From NCBI GenBank assembly GCA_000163995.1, contig CM000855.1, positions 1,489,010 through 1,553,009 on the forward strand: DNA of 64,000 bases. The letters are read 5' to 3'. How positions within the stretch are numbered: position 1 is the first letter of the stretch; each line of letters begins with the position of its first letter. The notes beneath the pieces are model-generated. The model did no database searches. It saw only the letters and a program-made list of their open reading frames with translations, and was not told the DNA's origin. The stretch comes from Campylobacter jejuni subsp. jejuni 414. Lineage in GTDB: Bacteria; Campylobacterota; Campylobacteria; Campylobacterales; Campylobacteraceae. The translations under genes and the position numbers were made by a program. Positions 38,728 to 48,552 of this stretch are shown in pieces.

Positions 38728-39495
38728 ATGCTTACAAAACGCATAATTGCATGTTTAGATGTCAAAGATGGCAGAGTAGTAAAAGGAACACAATTTAAAA
38801 ACCATAAAGATATGGGAGATATTATAGAACTTGCTAGGTATTATTCTGAAAATGGCATTGATGAGCTTGTTTTTTACGATATTGCTGCAAGCGCTAGAAA
38901 AGAACGCATATCAAGAGAATGGGTGAGCGAAGTAGCAAAAAATATCAATATCCCTTTTTGTGTTGCAGGGGGTATTAAAAGTGAAGAAGATGCGGCTGAA
39001 CTTTTAGCCAATGGAGCGGATAAAATTTCTATCAATTCCCCTGCTTTAAATGATCCAAGCTTAATCACACGCTTTGCTAAAAGCTTTGGCGTGCAATGTG
39101 TGGTAGTAGGGATTGATAGTTTTAAAGATGAACATGGAAATTTAAAAGTATTTCAATACACAGGCGATGAAAAAACAAGCAAGCATAGTGGAAAAAGCAC
39201 TTTAGAATGGGTAAAAGAAGTACAAGATCTAGGTGCAGGCGAGATTGTTTTAAATATGATGAATCAAGATGGCGTTAAAAGTGGATATGATTTAGAACAA
39301 TTACAAGCTGTATATGAAATTTGTAAAGTGCCTTTGATCGCAAGTGGGGGAGCAGGAAAAATGGAGCATTTTTTAGAAGCTTTTAAACTAGGTGTAGATG
39401 GGGCTTTAGCCGCTTCCGTTTTTCATCAAAAACTCATAGATATTAAAGAATTAAAAATTTATCTCAAAAATCAAGGCTTAAGTATAAGGATATAA
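38728..39495 (+). CDS. hisF: Imidazole glycerol phosphate synthase, cyclase subunit
   Basis: A 255-residue (beta-alpha)8 barrel. Catalytic Asp residues are in [14 protein letters not shown] (about residue 11) and [13 protein letters not shown] (about residue 130s of the second half), with phosphate sites VAGGIKS and ASGGAGK. It starts directly after the preceding stop. Confidence 0.97.
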   Translation: MLTKRIIACLDVKDGRVVKGTQFKNHKDMGDIIELARYYSENGIDELVFYDIAASARKERISREWVSEVAKNINIPFCVAGGIKSEEDAAELLANGADKISINSPALNDPSLITRFAKSFGVQCVVVGIDSFKDEHGNLKVFQYTGDEKTSKHSGKSTLEWVKEVQDLGAGEIVLNMMNQDGVKSGYDLEQLQAVYEICKVPLIASGGAGKMEHFLEAFKLGVDGALAASVFHQKLIDIKELKIYLKNQGLSIRI

Positions 39496-39496
39496 A

Positions 39497-40120
39497 ATGC
39501 AAAATTTCAAAGAACTTAATGAAAAAATCACTTGGCAAAAAGTGGATAATCTTTTACCTGTCATCATTCAAGATGCAAAAACTTGCGAAGTTTTAATGCT
39601 AGGCTTTATGAATAATGAAGCCTTAGAAAAAAGCTTAGAAAGTGGTAAAGTAGTCTTTTTTTCACGCACAAAACAGCGTCTTTGGATGAAGGGTGAAGAA
39701 AGTGGAAATTTCTTAAATATCGTGGATTTAAGCTTAGATTGTGATAATGACACGCTTTTAATTTTGGCAAACCCCATAGGACCAACTTGTCATACAGGCG
39801 ATATTTCTTGCTTTGAAAAAATTTCTAAGAATGCGGATTTTGTTTTTCTAGCTAGACTTGAAAAACTTATCAATTCACGCAAAAATGCTGATGAAAATAC
39901 TTCTTATACAGCAAAACTTTTTAAAAGTGGCACTAAACGCATTGCACAAAAAGTCGGCGAAGAAGGCGTGGAAACCGCTTTAGCAGCAACGATAAAAGAT
40001 AAAGAAGAGCTTATTTGCGAAGCGGCGGATTTAATGTATCATTTAAGCGTTTTACTTGCAGATGCAAACCTTAATTTTTCAGATGTGATTTCTAAGTTAA
40101 AAGAAAGACATAAAGCTTAA
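39497..40120 (+). CDS. hisI: Bifunctional PR-AMP cyclohydrolase / PR-ATP pyrophosphatase
   Basis: A 207-residue HisIE fusion. The N-terminal cyclohydrolase has [16 protein letters not shown] and the zinc-site [22 protein letters not shown]; the C-terminal MazG-like pyrophosphatase has [13 protein letters not shown] and [13 protein letters not shown]. Last gene of the operon; the stop lies inside the terminator hairpin. Confidence 0.97.
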   Translation: MQNFKELNEKITWQKVDNLLPVIIQDAKTCEVLMLGFMNNEALEKSLESGKVVFFSRTKQRLWMKGEESGNFLNIVDLSLDCDNDTLLILANPIGPTCHTGDISCFEKISKNADFVFLARLEKLINSRKNADENTSYTAKLFKSGTKRIAQKVGEEGVETALAATIKDKEELICEAADLMYHLSVLLADANLNFSDVISKLKERHKA

Positions 40121-40130
40121 AGCTTTATGT
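40108..40130. terminator. Bidirectional terminator between hisI and dapD
   Basis: ACATAAAGCTT-A-AAGCTTTATGT, 11 paired bases each side of one central base, lies between convergent genes and overlaps the hisI stop. T/A-rich sequence flanks both sides. Confidence 0.7.
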
Positions 40131-40144
40131 TAATAAATTTTGTA

Positions 40145-41305
40145 TTAATGTAAAGATTCGTTGAGTTTTACTGCTTTTTTGTTTAAAGCCACTATCATGG
40201 CGCCACTAATGGAATCTTGACGGAAATGAAGTCCATTTAAACCTTTAAGCTCCAAACCTTTATAAATTTCTTTACTAAAATCAAAATTTGGATTAAGCTT
40301 GGCAAGTTCTTCGCCATCTCTAAGCAAAAACTTCGTTCCTTCTAACACTGCAATCCCTGCATCAACTATGCAATTATCCCCTAAAGGAATGCCTGTAACT
40401 GAATTTGCGCCTAAAAGACAAGCTTTACCTACACTTATAGCATTGCCACTTGTTCCACTTAACACACCTAAAATTGAAGCTCCGCCGCCTACATCAGAAC
40501 CTTCTCCTACTATAGCACTTGAACTAATACGCCCTTCAACCATACAAGCTCCTGTTGTACCTGCATTAAAATTTACATAGCTTGCTCCTGGCATGATGGT
40601 TGTTCCTGCTGCTAAAAATGCACCCATTCTTACTTTAGAACTTTCTAAAATTCTTGTATTATCCTCAGGAATAATATGAGCTAAAAATCTTGGAAATTTA
40701 TCTACAAAATCAATTTTTGGATATTGATTACTCATTTTTAAACGCATTTCATTCACTCTTAAATACTCAAGCTCAATAGGTTTATCATCGCTCCAAGCCA
40801 CATTGCTTAAAATTCCAAAAGCACCATTTAAATTGATGCTTCTTAAAGGCACTTTTTTAGTAGATAGTAAATAAAGTTTTAGATAAACACTCTCCACACT
40901 CAAAGGCTCTTTATCTTCAAAAAGACAAACAAAAGCAAATTCATCATCTTTAAATTTGTCTTTGACTATCTTTAATAGATCGATATTTTGATGCCCTTCT
41001 TCTTCCAAAAAAGGCTTAAAACACGAAAGTGCAAAATCGATATCTTCTAATTTCAAAGTTTGTACAAATTCACTTGCATTAAAATCAATCTCTATGCCCC
41101 TTTGCATAAAAGCTTCAAGCATGATCGCTGCTGAACCAAAATTTTGTTCGTAATTAATCAAAGCAAAACTTGCTTGCAAAATTTTATTTTTATTAAGCTG
41201 TCCTCTATCAAGCCTTGCTATACCAAAAGCTTTAGGTTTTTTATAACCGCTTTTTTGTTCGATTTGTTTGATTAAAAGTAAAAAATCTTCTTTAGTGTTA
41301 ATCAT
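40145..41305 (-). CDS. dapD: Tetrahydrodipicolinate N-succinyltransferase
   Basis: About 386 residues from ATG 41305, which follows AAGGAAAAGAAA; an in-frame GTG 18 nt upstream is less likely. The left-handed beta-helix part (GAFLAAGTTIMPGASYVNFNAGTTGACMVEGRISSSAIVGEGSDVGGGASILGVL split over several coils) marks the long DapD form also found in actinobacteria. It makes N-succinyl-2-amino-6-oxopimelate in the lysine/meso-diaminopimelate route. Monocistronic or with mrp, from which it is separated by about 25 nt. Confidence 0.94.
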   Translation of the reverse strand: MINTKEDFLLLIKQIEQKSGYKKPKAFGIARLDRGQLNKNKILQASFALINYEQNFGSAAIMLEAFMQRGIEIDFNASEFVQTLKLEDIDFALSCFKPFLEEEGHQNIDLLKIVKDKFKDDEFAFVCLFEDKEPLSVESVYLKLYLLSTKKVPLRSINLNGAFGILSNVAWSDDKPIELEYLRVNEMRLKMSNQYPKIDFVDKFPRFLAHIIPEDNTRILESSKVRMGAFLAAGTTIMPGASYVNFNAGTTGACMVEGRISSSAIVGEGSDVGGGASILGVLSGTSGNAISVGKACLLGANSVTGIPLGDNCIVDAGIAVLEGTKFLLRDGEELAKLNPNFDFSKEIYKGLELKGLNGLHFRQDSISGAMIVALNKKAVKLNESLH

Positions 41306-41330
41306 TTTCTTTTCCTTATACACTTAATTT

Positions 41331-42437
41331 TCAATGCGAACATGCACTTTTTCCATTCATCACAGGTTGGATAGCAGAATTATCCACACCGCCTTCATTA
41401 TTAATCTTTTCTATAAAATTCCAAATTTTTTCAGCCGCCATTAAATAACGCTTTGAACTTACGCTCTCAGGGTGGTAAAAACTCACAGGCTTACCTTCAT
41501 CTGCTCCTTCTCTAACTATCATTTCTATAGGAATTTGTGCTAAAACTTCACTCTTATAAGCCTCGGCCATAGCCAAAGCCGTACCTTTTCCGAAAATATC
41601 GTATTCTTTACCATTATCAGGGCATAAAAATCCGCTCATATTTTCAATCACACCTGCTATAGGGATATGAAGCTTATTAAACATATCTAAAGCTCTTTTG
41701 CTATCATCTAAAGATACAGTTTGAGGTGTACTCACACAAACTCCTGCAGTGATAGGAATGCTTTGCGCAGAAGTAATTTGCGCATCACCTGTTCCTGGGG
41801 GCATATCCAAAAACAACACATCAAGTTCAGGCCAAATCACATCAGCTAAAAGTTGTTCGATCGCTTTCATAATCATAGCTCCACGCCACATAAGCCCTTG
41901 TCCTTCTTCGATCAAAACACCCATACTCATCATATAAACACCGTGACTTAAAATAGGTTTTAACCTCTGTCCTACTACTTCAGGCTGAGTTTTAGTTTCA
42001 CCTAGCATTCTTGGAATATTTGGCCCATAAATATCCGCATCTAAAATTCCTACTCTTTTTCCCATTTTAGCCATAGAAATTGCTAAATTTACCGTGGTTG
42101 TGGATTTACCCACGCCACCTTTTCCACTTGAAACCATGATGAAATTTTTCACTTGCGGAGCGATATTTTTTCCACTTCTTGAATTGCTTTTTTCTTCAGG
42201 AATTTTCGGAACGATGATATTTAATTCTATATTTTTTAAAGCTAGACTTGATAAAGCTTCATTAACATTTTTACGAATTTCATTGGCTACTTCAGGATTT
42301 GCTGAAACAATTTCTATATCAATCAATACACCATTATCTTGAATTTTAATATCTTTTACAAAATTAAAACTTACTATATCCTTTTCAAAACCAGGATATT
42401 TTACAGTTTTTAATTTCTCTAAAATTTGTTCTTTCAT
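41331..42437 (-). CDS. mrp: Mrp/ApbC-type Fe-S cluster carrier ATPase
   Basis: About 368 residues starting at ATG 42437, preceded by AAGGAAAAGAC; an upstream extension of 33 codons lacks a ribosome site. Residues 1-90 form a MIP18/DUF59 domain; the P-loop is SSGKGGVGKSTTTVNLA near residue 104, with DADIYGPNIPRMLG and DMPPGTGDAQIT. The C-terminus ends GKSACSH. It hands Fe-S clusters to apoproteins, of which this organism has many (complex I, SdaA, Cj1585c type). Confidence 0.94.
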   Translation of the reverse strand: MKEQILEKLKTVKYPGFEKDIVSFNFVKDIKIQDNGVLIDIEIVSANPEVANEIRKNVNEALSSLALKNIELNIIVPKIPEEKSNSRSGKNIAPQVKNFIMVSSGKGGVGKSTTTVNLAISMAKMGKRVGILDADIYGPNIPRMLGETKTQPEVVGQRLKPILSHGVYMMSMGVLIEEGQGLMWRGAMIMKAIEQLLADVIWPELDVLFLDMPPGTGDAQITSAQSIPITAGVCVSTPQTVSLDDSKRALDMFNKLHIPIAGVIENMSGFLCPDNGKEYDIFGKGTALAMAEAYKSEVLAQIPIEMIVREGADEGKPVSFYHPESVSSKRYLMAAEKIWNFIEKINNEGGVDNSAIQPVMNGKSACSH

Positions 42438-42504
42438 GTCTTTTCCTTGTTTTAAAAAAATCAATTTTACTAATAAAATAATAAAATTTAGCTTTTTATA
42501 AGTG

Positions 42505-42510
42505 TATAAT
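42505..42510 (+). promoter_or_regulatory. -10 box of the ispDF operon
   Basis: TTTTTATAAGTGTATAATATGG contains a perfect TATAAT 48 nt before ispDF, in the divergent region with mrp. Confidence 0.55.
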
Positions 42511-42557
42511 ATGGTAACATTATTAAAAATTAACAATATTAAAAGAGGAATGAAAAA

Positions 42558-43673
42558 GTGAGTGAAATTAGTCTCATTATGTTAGCAGCCGGAAATTCTA
42601 CTCGTTTTAATGCAAAGGTAAAAAAACAATTTTTACGACTTGAAAATGATCCTCTTTGGCTTTATGCAACAAAAAATTTAAGCTCTTTTTATCCTTTTAA
42701 AAAGATAGTTGTTACCTCTAGTAATACTGCTTATATGAAAAAATTTACTAAAAGCTATGAATTCATAGAAGGTGGTGATACCAGAGCAGAATCTTTAAGA
42801 AAAGCCTTAGAGCTCATAGATAGTGAATTTGTTATGGTAAGTGATGTGGCAAGAGTATTGATAAGTAAAAATTTATTTGATCGTTTGATTGAAAATTTAG
42901 ATAAGGCAGATTGTATTACTCCTGCCTTAAAAGTTTCAGATACAACACTTTTTGACAATGAAGCCTTGCAAAGAGAAAAAATCAAACTTATTCAAACCCC
43001 ACAAATTTCCAAAACCAAACTGCTTAAAAAAGCTTTGGATCAAAATTTAGAATTTACAGATGATAGCACAGCTATAGCTGCAATGGGCGGAAAAATTTGG
43101 TTTGTTGAAGGTGAAGAAAATGCAAGAAAATTAACCTTTAAAGAGGATCTTAAAAAACTTAATTTACCTAAGCCCAGCTTTGAAATTTTTACTGGCAATG
43201 GTTTTGATGTGCATGAATTTGGAGAGAATCGTCCTTTGCTTTTAGCAGGAGTGCAAATTCATCCTACTATGGGGCTTAAAGCACATAGTGATGGAGATGT
43301 TTTAGCTCACTCTTTAACCGATGCGATTTTAGGTGCTGCAGGACTTGGAGATATAGGAGAACTTTATCCTGATACAGATATGAAATTTAAAAATGCCAAT
43401 TCCATGGAGCTTTTAAAACAAGCTTATAATAAAGTCAAAGAAGTAGGTTTTGAACTCATTAATATAGACATTTGTGTCATGGCACAAAGCCCTAAGCTTA
43501 AAGACTTTAAACAAGCTATGCAAAGCAATATAGCTCATACTTTAAATTTAGACGAATTTAGAATCAATGTTAAAGCTACAACAACAGAGAAATTAGGTTT
43601 TATTGGTAGAAAAGAAGGTATGGCAGTGCTTAGCAGCGTAAATTTAAAATATTTTGATTGGACAAGATTATGA
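42558..43673 (+). CDS. ispDF: Bifunctional IspD/IspF isoprenoid enzyme
   Basis: A 371-residue fusion. Residues 1-205 are the CTP-dependent cytidylyltransferase IspD (LIMLAAGNSTRFNAKVKKQF); residues 210-371 are the cyclodiphosphate synthase IspF (GNGFDVHEFGENRPLLLAGV, with zinc ligands in DVHEF and AHSDGDVLAHSLTDAILGA). It catalyses steps 3 and 5 of the MEP pathway. The start codon is GTG after AGAGGAATG. It overlaps the next gene by 4 nt. Confidence 0.96.
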   Translation: MSEISLIMLAAGNSTRFNAKVKKQFLRLENDPLWLYATKNLSSFYPFKKIVVTSSNTAYMKKFTKSYEFIEGGDTRAESLRKALELIDSEFVMVSDVARVLISKNLFDRLIENLDKADCITPALKVSDTTLFDNEALQREKIKLIQTPQISKTKLLKKALDQNLEFTDDSTAIAAMGGKIWFVEGEENARKLTFKEDLKKLNLPKPSFEIFTGNGFDVHEFGENRPLLLAGVQIHPTMGLKAHSDGDVLAHSLTDAILGAAGLGDIGELYPDTDMKFKNANSMELLKQAYNKVKEVGFELINIDICVMAQSPKLKDFKQAMQSNIAHTLNLDEFRINVKATTTEKLGFIGRKEGMAVLSSVNLKYFDWTRL

Positions 43674-44557
43674 AAGTTTTAATTATTGAAAATGAAATTT
43701 ATCTAGCACAAAGTATTAGTATTAAACTAAGTGATGCTGGATATAGTTGTGAAATTATTAGCTCATTTGATAAATACAATGGTGAAAAATACTACGATAT
43801 TGTACTACTTTCTACAAATACTAATAATTTTTTAAAAGCCGTAGGGCAATTTAAACATAGTATTATTATTTTGCTTATTTCTTATATAAGCACAGATACA
43901 GTTTTAATTCCTTTGAAATTAGGTTCTAGTGATTATATTCAAAAACCTTTTATGATAGAAGAGCTGATTAGAAAAATTAAACATTATCAAGATTTTAGAA
44001 AACTTTCAATCCTTAATAAAGCCTATCAAAGTTATATCAAATCAAGATTAGAGACAATTAAAATTCCAGAATATAACTATAAAAAATTAAAACTTCCACT
44101 GATATTAAAATCCAACAAGCAAAGCAGTGCTGATGCTTTTGTTTTTAATTATGCAAATGAATGTGATATTACTCTTTCTTTTATTGATTTAACATCTACA
44201 AATTCAGTTGAAAAAGTCATGAAGTTTCCTACAGAAAATAATCTTTTATTTTTAAGTAATTTTCAAGCATTAAAAGCAACAGAAAAAGAAAAACTTCTAG
44301 ATTTTATACAAAATAAAACTGTTATTTTACATACCAATTCAAGCACAGATGATTTAAAAATAAACTGTATCAATTTAAATGATAATGAAAAAAATATCGA
44401 TAGCAATGAAATTTTAACTATAGATGAGTATGTAAAATACGTTATTATAAATTACCAAAATATATTTCCTGATACTGATCTTTCAAAAAAATTAGGCATT
44501 TCACGTAAGTCTTTATGGGAAAAAAGGAAAAAATATGAAATCAGTAAGAAAAAATAA
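43670..44557 (+). CDS. Orphan atypical response regulator, HP1021 type (Cj1608)
   Basis: A 295-residue protein from the ATG at 43670, which overlaps the ispDF stop as ATGA. Residues 1-115 form a receiver-like domain in which the phosphoacceptor position reads VLLSTN, Ser replacing Asp, while the Lys of IQKPFMIEEL is kept. The C-terminus holds a Fis-like helix-turn-helix (DLSKKLGISRKSLWEKRKKYE). No kinase gene lies nearby. The H. pylori homologue HP1021 and C. jejuni Cj1608 regulate metabolism and bind oriC (recalled). Signals are probably redox, not phosphorylation. Confidence 0.88.
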   Translation: MKVLIIENEIYLAQSISIKLSDAGYSCEIISSFDKYNGEKYYDIVLLSTNTNNFLKAVGQFKHSIIILLISYISTDTVLIPLKLGSSDYIQKPFMIEELIRKIKHYQDFRKLSILNKAYQSYIKSRLETIKIPEYNYKKLKLPLILKSNKQSSADAFVFNYANECDITLSFIDLTSTNSVEKVMKFPTENNLLFLSNFQALKATEKEKLLDFIQNKTVILHTNSSTDDLKINCINLNDNEKNIDSNEILTIDEYVKYVIINYQNIFPDTDLSKKLGISRKSLWEKRKKYEISKKK

Positions 44558-45695
44558 AAACATTATCATAGATCAAAATGAATTTGGAGTCTTATCACTT
44601 ATCAAAGAAGGTTTATTAGGCAGTTGCACTCATTTAATGAATGAAAAAGAAGTTAATGAAATCATTAAATCAGGAAAATTCAAAGGAGAAAGTTTTCCCT
44701 ATCCTTTAAGTTTCGCACCCAAAAATGCCGAAGAAGCACTAGATAATATTAAATCTGGTAATAAAATTGAACTCATGTTAGATAAAAAAGTAGTAGGACA
44801 TATAGATTTTAAAAGTAAATTTAAAAATAATAAAAATTTTTCTGATATTTTCAGCACTAACACTTGCTCTTTAGAAGACATGGGAACAACTTGCATAAGT
44901 GGAAAAATAGAAATTTATAATTCCCAAATTAAAAAGATAAAAGAAAATTTTCAACAAACTAAAAACAATCTTAATGCTCGAAAAGTTACTGCTATAGTTT
45001 CAAGTCTTGATCCTTTGCATCGCGCCCATGAAAGAATCTTTCATTGGACTATCGATAAAGCAGATTTAGTTGTAATTTTTCTTGTAGAATCTTTTGATAC
45101 AAATGGGTTTGAATTTGAACTTAAAGAAGCTTATTTGAAAAAATTTATTCAAAATTATCTTCCACCAGATAGAATTTTCATTTTTCCATTAAAAAATATC
45201 AATATCTTTCATGCTCATTTAAACCCTGGCTTAGAAAGCATTATCGCAAAAAACCTAGGTTGCACTAAACTTGTAGTAGGACAAAACCATACAGGACTTG
45301 GAATGTTTTATGATGATAATCAACCCAAAACCATACTTGATGATTTTTCCAAAGATTATGGTATAGAAGTAATTGTATTGCCTGAATTTGTATTTTGTGA
45401 TCAATGTCGTATGATCGTTAGTACAAGATCTTGTCCCCATGGTTGTCATCATCATTTACATTACAACTCTCAATCTTTAAAAGATTTACTAAGAGCAGGT
45501 ATTATTCCTCCAGCAATTTTTATGCGCAAAGAAGTATCTAGTGTTATTTTAACTTCTCTTTTTCCAAATAGGTTAAAAAATATGCAAAAAATTTATAACG
45601 AACTTTTTCCAACTGATGGAATTTTAGAATACAAAAATGATGAAGAATTTTATCAAAAACTTTTAGAAATTCATCAAATGTCTTATATGGTGTAA
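44535..45695 (+). CDS. ATP sulfurylase-like protein (sulfate adenylyltransferase family, Cj1609 type)
   Basis: A 386-residue protein with an N-terminal PUA-like domain and the nucleotidyltransferase motif LDPLHRAHERI (HxxH type) near residue 160. A Cys/His-rich site CDQCRMIVSTRSCPHGCHHH is as in bacterial Sat, but the usual SGTKVR-type loop after it reads NSQSLKDLLRAG, so an active-site loop is altered. RBS AAGGAAAAAAT; the start overlaps the regulator gene by 23 nt. No sulfate reduction genes are in the window, and C. jejuni does not assimilate sulfate as far as I recall, so its function is uncertain. Confidence 0.8.
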   Translation: MKSVRKNKNIIIDQNEFGVLSLIKEGLLGSCTHLMNEKEVNEIIKSGKFKGESFPYPLSFAPKNAEEALDNIKSGNKIELMLDKKVVGHIDFKSKFKNNKNFSDIFSTNTCSLEDMGTTCISGKIEIYNSQIKKIKENFQQTKNNLNARKVTAIVSSLDPLHRAHERIFHWTIDKADLVVIFLVESFDTNGFEFELKEAYLKKFIQNYLPPDRIFIFPLKNINIFHAHLNPGLESIIAKNLGCTKLVVGQNHTGLGMFYDDNQPKTILDDFSKDYGIEVIVLPEFVFCDQCRMIVSTRSCPHGCHHHLHYNSQSLKDLLRAGIIPPAIFMRKEVSSVILTSLFPNRLKNMQKIYNELFPTDGILEYKNDEEFYQKLLEIHQMSYMV

Positions 45696-45699
45696 CAAG

Positions 45700-46200
45700 A
45701 TGCAAAAACTATTTTTAACTTTTTTTTATTCAGGTTGTATAAAAAAAGCAAGTGGAACTTTTGGCACCATTGCTGCTTTAATCCCTGCTTTTTTTATACT
45801 TAAATATCTTGGAATAAATACTTTGTTTTTACTTAGTATTTTAATTTTTGTTGCGAGCATTCGTGTTATAGATGATTATGAGAAAAAAACAGGAATTCAC
45901 GATGATAAACATATAGTCATCGATGAAGTTGCTGGGGTTTTTATTGCTTGTGCTATTGCAGCAAGTGTCGAAAACTCGATAATCAATTTTATTTTGGCTT
46001 TTATTTTATTTAGACTCTTTGACATTACAAAGCCTTCTATTATCGGTAAGGTAGATAAAAAAGTTAAAGGTGGATTAGGTGTAATGCTTGATGATATGCT
46101 AGCAGGATTATTTGCTGGACTTTTAAGCGCTGTAATTTACGGATTTTTACTTAAATTTAACTTAGTTTCTTGGGATATAAATTTGAAAGATTTATTTTGA
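45700..46200 (+). CDS. pgpA: Phosphatidylglycerophosphatase A
   Basis: A 166-residue inner-membrane protein with four hydrophobic segments. The family motifs are GCIKKASGTFGTIAAL near the N-terminus, HIVIDEVAGVFIA and LFRLFDITKPSII, and DDMLAGLFAGL with acidic residues of the metal site. It makes phosphatidylglycerol from PGP. It lies 4 nt after the ATP sulfurylase-like gene, same operon as ispDF. Confidence 0.94.
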   Translation: MQKLFLTFFYSGCIKKASGTFGTIAALIPAFFILKYLGINTLFLLSILIFVASIRVIDDYEKKTGIHDDKHIVIDEVAGVFIACAIAASVENSIINFILAFILFRLFDITKPSIIGKVDKKVKGGLGVMLDDMLAGLFAGLLSAVIYGFLLKFNLVSWDINLKDLF

Positions 46201-46240
46201 AATTTTGCTTAAATTAATTAAGTTTTAAATTTTATTCTTA

Positions 46241-46246
46241 TATAAT
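46241..46246 (+). promoter_or_regulatory. -10 box of rpsT
   Basis: TCTTATATAATTTAG provides a TATAAT 33 nt before the rpsT ATG. Confidence 0.55.
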
Positions 46247-46278
46247 TTAGTCTTTAATTTCAAAAAAGGAAAATATAA

Positions 46279-46542
46279 ATGGCAAATCATAAATCTGCTG
46301 AAAAAAGAGCAAGACAAACTATTAAAAAAACAGAAAGAAATAGATTCTATAGAACAAGACTTAAAAATATAACTAAAGCTGTAAGAGAAGCTGCAGCAAA
46401 TGGAGATAAAAATGCAGCAAATGAAGCTCTAAAAGTAGCTAATAAAAGCATTCATGCTATGGTAAGTCGTGGTTTTATTAAAAAACAAACTGCTTCTCGC
46501 CGTGTAAGCCGTTTAGCTCTTTTAGTAAATAAAATTGCATAA
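46279..46542 (+). CDS. rpsT: Ribosomal protein S20
   Basis: An 87-residue basic helical protein. [22 protein letters not shown] and the C-terminal [19 protein letters not shown] are canonical. RBS AAAAGGAAAA. prfA follows after 18 nt. Confidence 0.98.
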   Translation: MANHKSAEKRARQTIKKTERNRFYRTRLKNITKAVREAAANGDKNAANEALKVANKSIHAMVSRGFIKKQTASRRVSRLALLVNKIA

Positions 46543-46560
46543 TTTTCTATATAGTTTTTA

Positions 46561-47628
46561 ATGTTAGCTAGCAAACTAGATCCTTTTTTAAAACGCTTTG
46601 AAGAGTTAAATTCTCTTCTTAGCAATTCTGATATACTCAGCGATATCAGCAAAATGACTACACTCTCTAAAGAACAAAAAAATTTAGAACCTATCGTTTT
46701 AAAAGCTAAAGAGTATTTAAAAACTTTAGAAAATATAGAAGAAAATAAAGCCTTACTAAATGATCCAGAACTTGGAGAACTTGCAAAAGAAGAACTAAAA
46801 ACTTTAGAAGAACTAAAGCCAAAACTTGAAGAAGAGATTAAAATTTTACTACTTCCTAAAGATCCTAACGATGAAAAAAATATTTTTCTTGAAATTCGTG
46901 CAGGTACAGGTGGAGATGAAGCGTCTTTATTTGTAGGAGATCTTGTAAAAGCCTATGCAAGATATGCTGAAAATCGTGGTTATAAACTTGAGATTGTGAG
47001 TTCTAGCGAAGGAAGTATGGGTGGTTTTAAAGAAATTATCATGCTTGTTAAAGGAACAGGAGCTTACTCAAGACTTAAATATGAAGGCGGAACGCACCGT
47101 GTTCAGCGTGTTCCACAAACGGAATCTCAAGGTCGTGTACACACTTCAGCCATTACAGTTGCAGTTATGCCAGAAGTTGATGATATAGAAATTGAAATCA
47201 ATCCAAACGATCTTAAAGTTGATGTTATGCGATCTTCAGGACATGGTGGGCAAAGTGTAAATACCACTGATTCGGCTGTTCGTATCACTCATATCCCTAC
47301 AGGTATAGTCGTAGTCAATCAAGATGGAAAAAGTCAACATAAAAACAAAGAAAGTGCTATGAAAGTCTTAAAAGCAAGGCTTTATGAAATGCAAGAAAGT
47401 GAAAGACTGGCGAAAGAAAGTGAAGCAAGAAAATCTCAAGTAGGAAGCGGAGATAGAAGCGAACGCATTCGCACTTATAATTTTCCACAAAATCGTATCA
47501 GTGATCATAGAATAAATCTTACTTTATACCGCTTAGATGCCATTATGCAAGATGGACTTTTTGATGAAATTATAGAACCTTTAATCACTCATCATCAAGC
47601 CCAAACTTTACAAGAACAAAATTTATAA
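46561..47628 (+). CDS. prfA: Peptide chain release factor 1
   Basis: A 355-residue RF1. The GGQ motif lies in [18 protein letters not shown] (around residue 226) and the stop-codon recognition region is domain 2 upstream of it (LEVDDIEIE-type region). No Shine-Dalgarno sequence precedes the ATG; the 18-nt gap instead has TATATAG ending 7 nt before it, so translation may rely on rpsT coupling or a leaderless start. Confidence 0.97.
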   Translation: MLASKLDPFLKRFEELNSLLSNSDILSDISKMTTLSKEQKNLEPIVLKAKEYLKTLENIEENKALLNDPELGELAKEELKTLEELKPKLEEEIKILLLPKDPNDEKNIFLEIRAGTGGDEASLFVGDLVKAYARYAENRGYKLEIVSSSEGSMGGFKEIIMLVKGTGAYSRLKYEGGTHRVQRVPQTESQGRVHTSAITVAVMPEVDDIEIEINPNDLKVDVMRSSGHGGQSVNTTDSAVRITHIPTGIVVVNQDGKSQHKNKESAMKVLKARLYEMQESERLAKESEARKSQVGSGDRSERIRTYNFPQNRISDHRINLTLYRLDAIMQDGLFDEIIEPLITHHQAQTLQEQNL

Positions 47629-47643
47629 GATTTTTATACAAAA

Positions 47644-48399
47644 TTAATGCTTATGTGGGAATTTATGCGGATTTCCACTAGCACCTACATGTGCGACATT
47701 TCCATTTTCTATATCATAAGCTTGACCAAAACCTTTTACAAAACGTCCTTTTTTAAATTCAAGTTTTACTAGATGAAAATCAAGCATTTTGCGTATAGTT
47801 TTAATGCCTCCTTCTCCTCCTGTTTGTTTTTCAAACTCATCATAAATTTGATCAAATCTTTCACCTCGCTCTAAAAAACTTGCATTCACTCTATAGCGTA
47901 ATCTTTTACGAAGTATGACAGAAGCAGCTTTACTCTCATCTTCTAAAAACATTATTTCTATATTACTTGGATTTGCTTTGATATTATTAAAATGCTCGCT
48001 TACTTCGCTTATATAAATATAATTTCCCCATTGTGTGCTTACAAAAGGTGCATATGAGCAAACAACTTCTCCATTTGCATTTAAAGTCGCCAAAGATACA
48101 GAATTAAAACTTAGCATAAATTCATTTAATTCTTTTTCCACGCCATTAAAATTTTGTTCAGTCTTTGCACTCATACAAAGAGATATTATAGTATCTTTAA
48201 TCGTGTTTTCATCAGCTTTTTTAGGAAATTCTACTCGTAAATTTTCTTTGTTATTATAAACAAGATCTAAGCCGTTAAAATCAACACTTTTTAAAAAAAC
48301 ATCTTGCACTTGTTCAATACCACCAAACTTTTTACAAAGATCAACTAAATTTGATTTATGATGATCATTCATATGAGAAATAATGCTTTCAAAATTCAT
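47644..48399 (-). CDS. chuZ: Haem oxygenase ChuZ (HugZ family)
   Basis: A 251-residue cytoplasmic haem-degrading enzyme of the split-barrel HugZ type. It starts with a DUF2470-like helical part (MNFESIISHMNDHHKSNLVDLCKKFGG), followed by the FMN-binding-like barrel (VSLATLNANGEVVCSYAPFVS) and the His-rich C-terminal tail VAHVGASGNPHKFPHKH, which provides haem contacts. It is divergent from chuABCD with a shared Fur region. Confidence 0.94.
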   Translation of the reverse strand: MNFESIISHMNDHHKSNLVDLCKKFGGIEQVQDVFLKSVDFNGLDLVYNNKENLRVEFPKKADENTIKDTIISLCMSAKTEQNFNGVEKELNEFMLSFNSVSLATLNANGEVVCSYAPFVSTQWGNYIYISEVSEHFNNIKANPSNIEIMFLEDESKAASVILRKRLRYRVNASFLERGERFDQIYDEFEKQTGGEGGIKTIRKMLDFHLVKLEFKKGRFVKGFGQAYDIENGNVAHVGASGNPHKFPHKH

Positions 48400-48552
48400 T
48401 GTTTATCCTTTCTTAAATTTTAAAATAAAATATTAAAAAAATGGTATCAATTATCAAATTAAAAAGTACTTAAAATGTATAAATTATCTATTTTAACAAA
48501 AATTTATAGTAAATTAAGTTAATAAAAGATAAATTTCTTTCTAAATTATTCT

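Noticed and set aside
40299-40580. 93-codon plus-strand frame inside dapD
   Set aside because: Antisense to the beta-helix repeats of DapD, whose periodic codons keep the opposite frame open.
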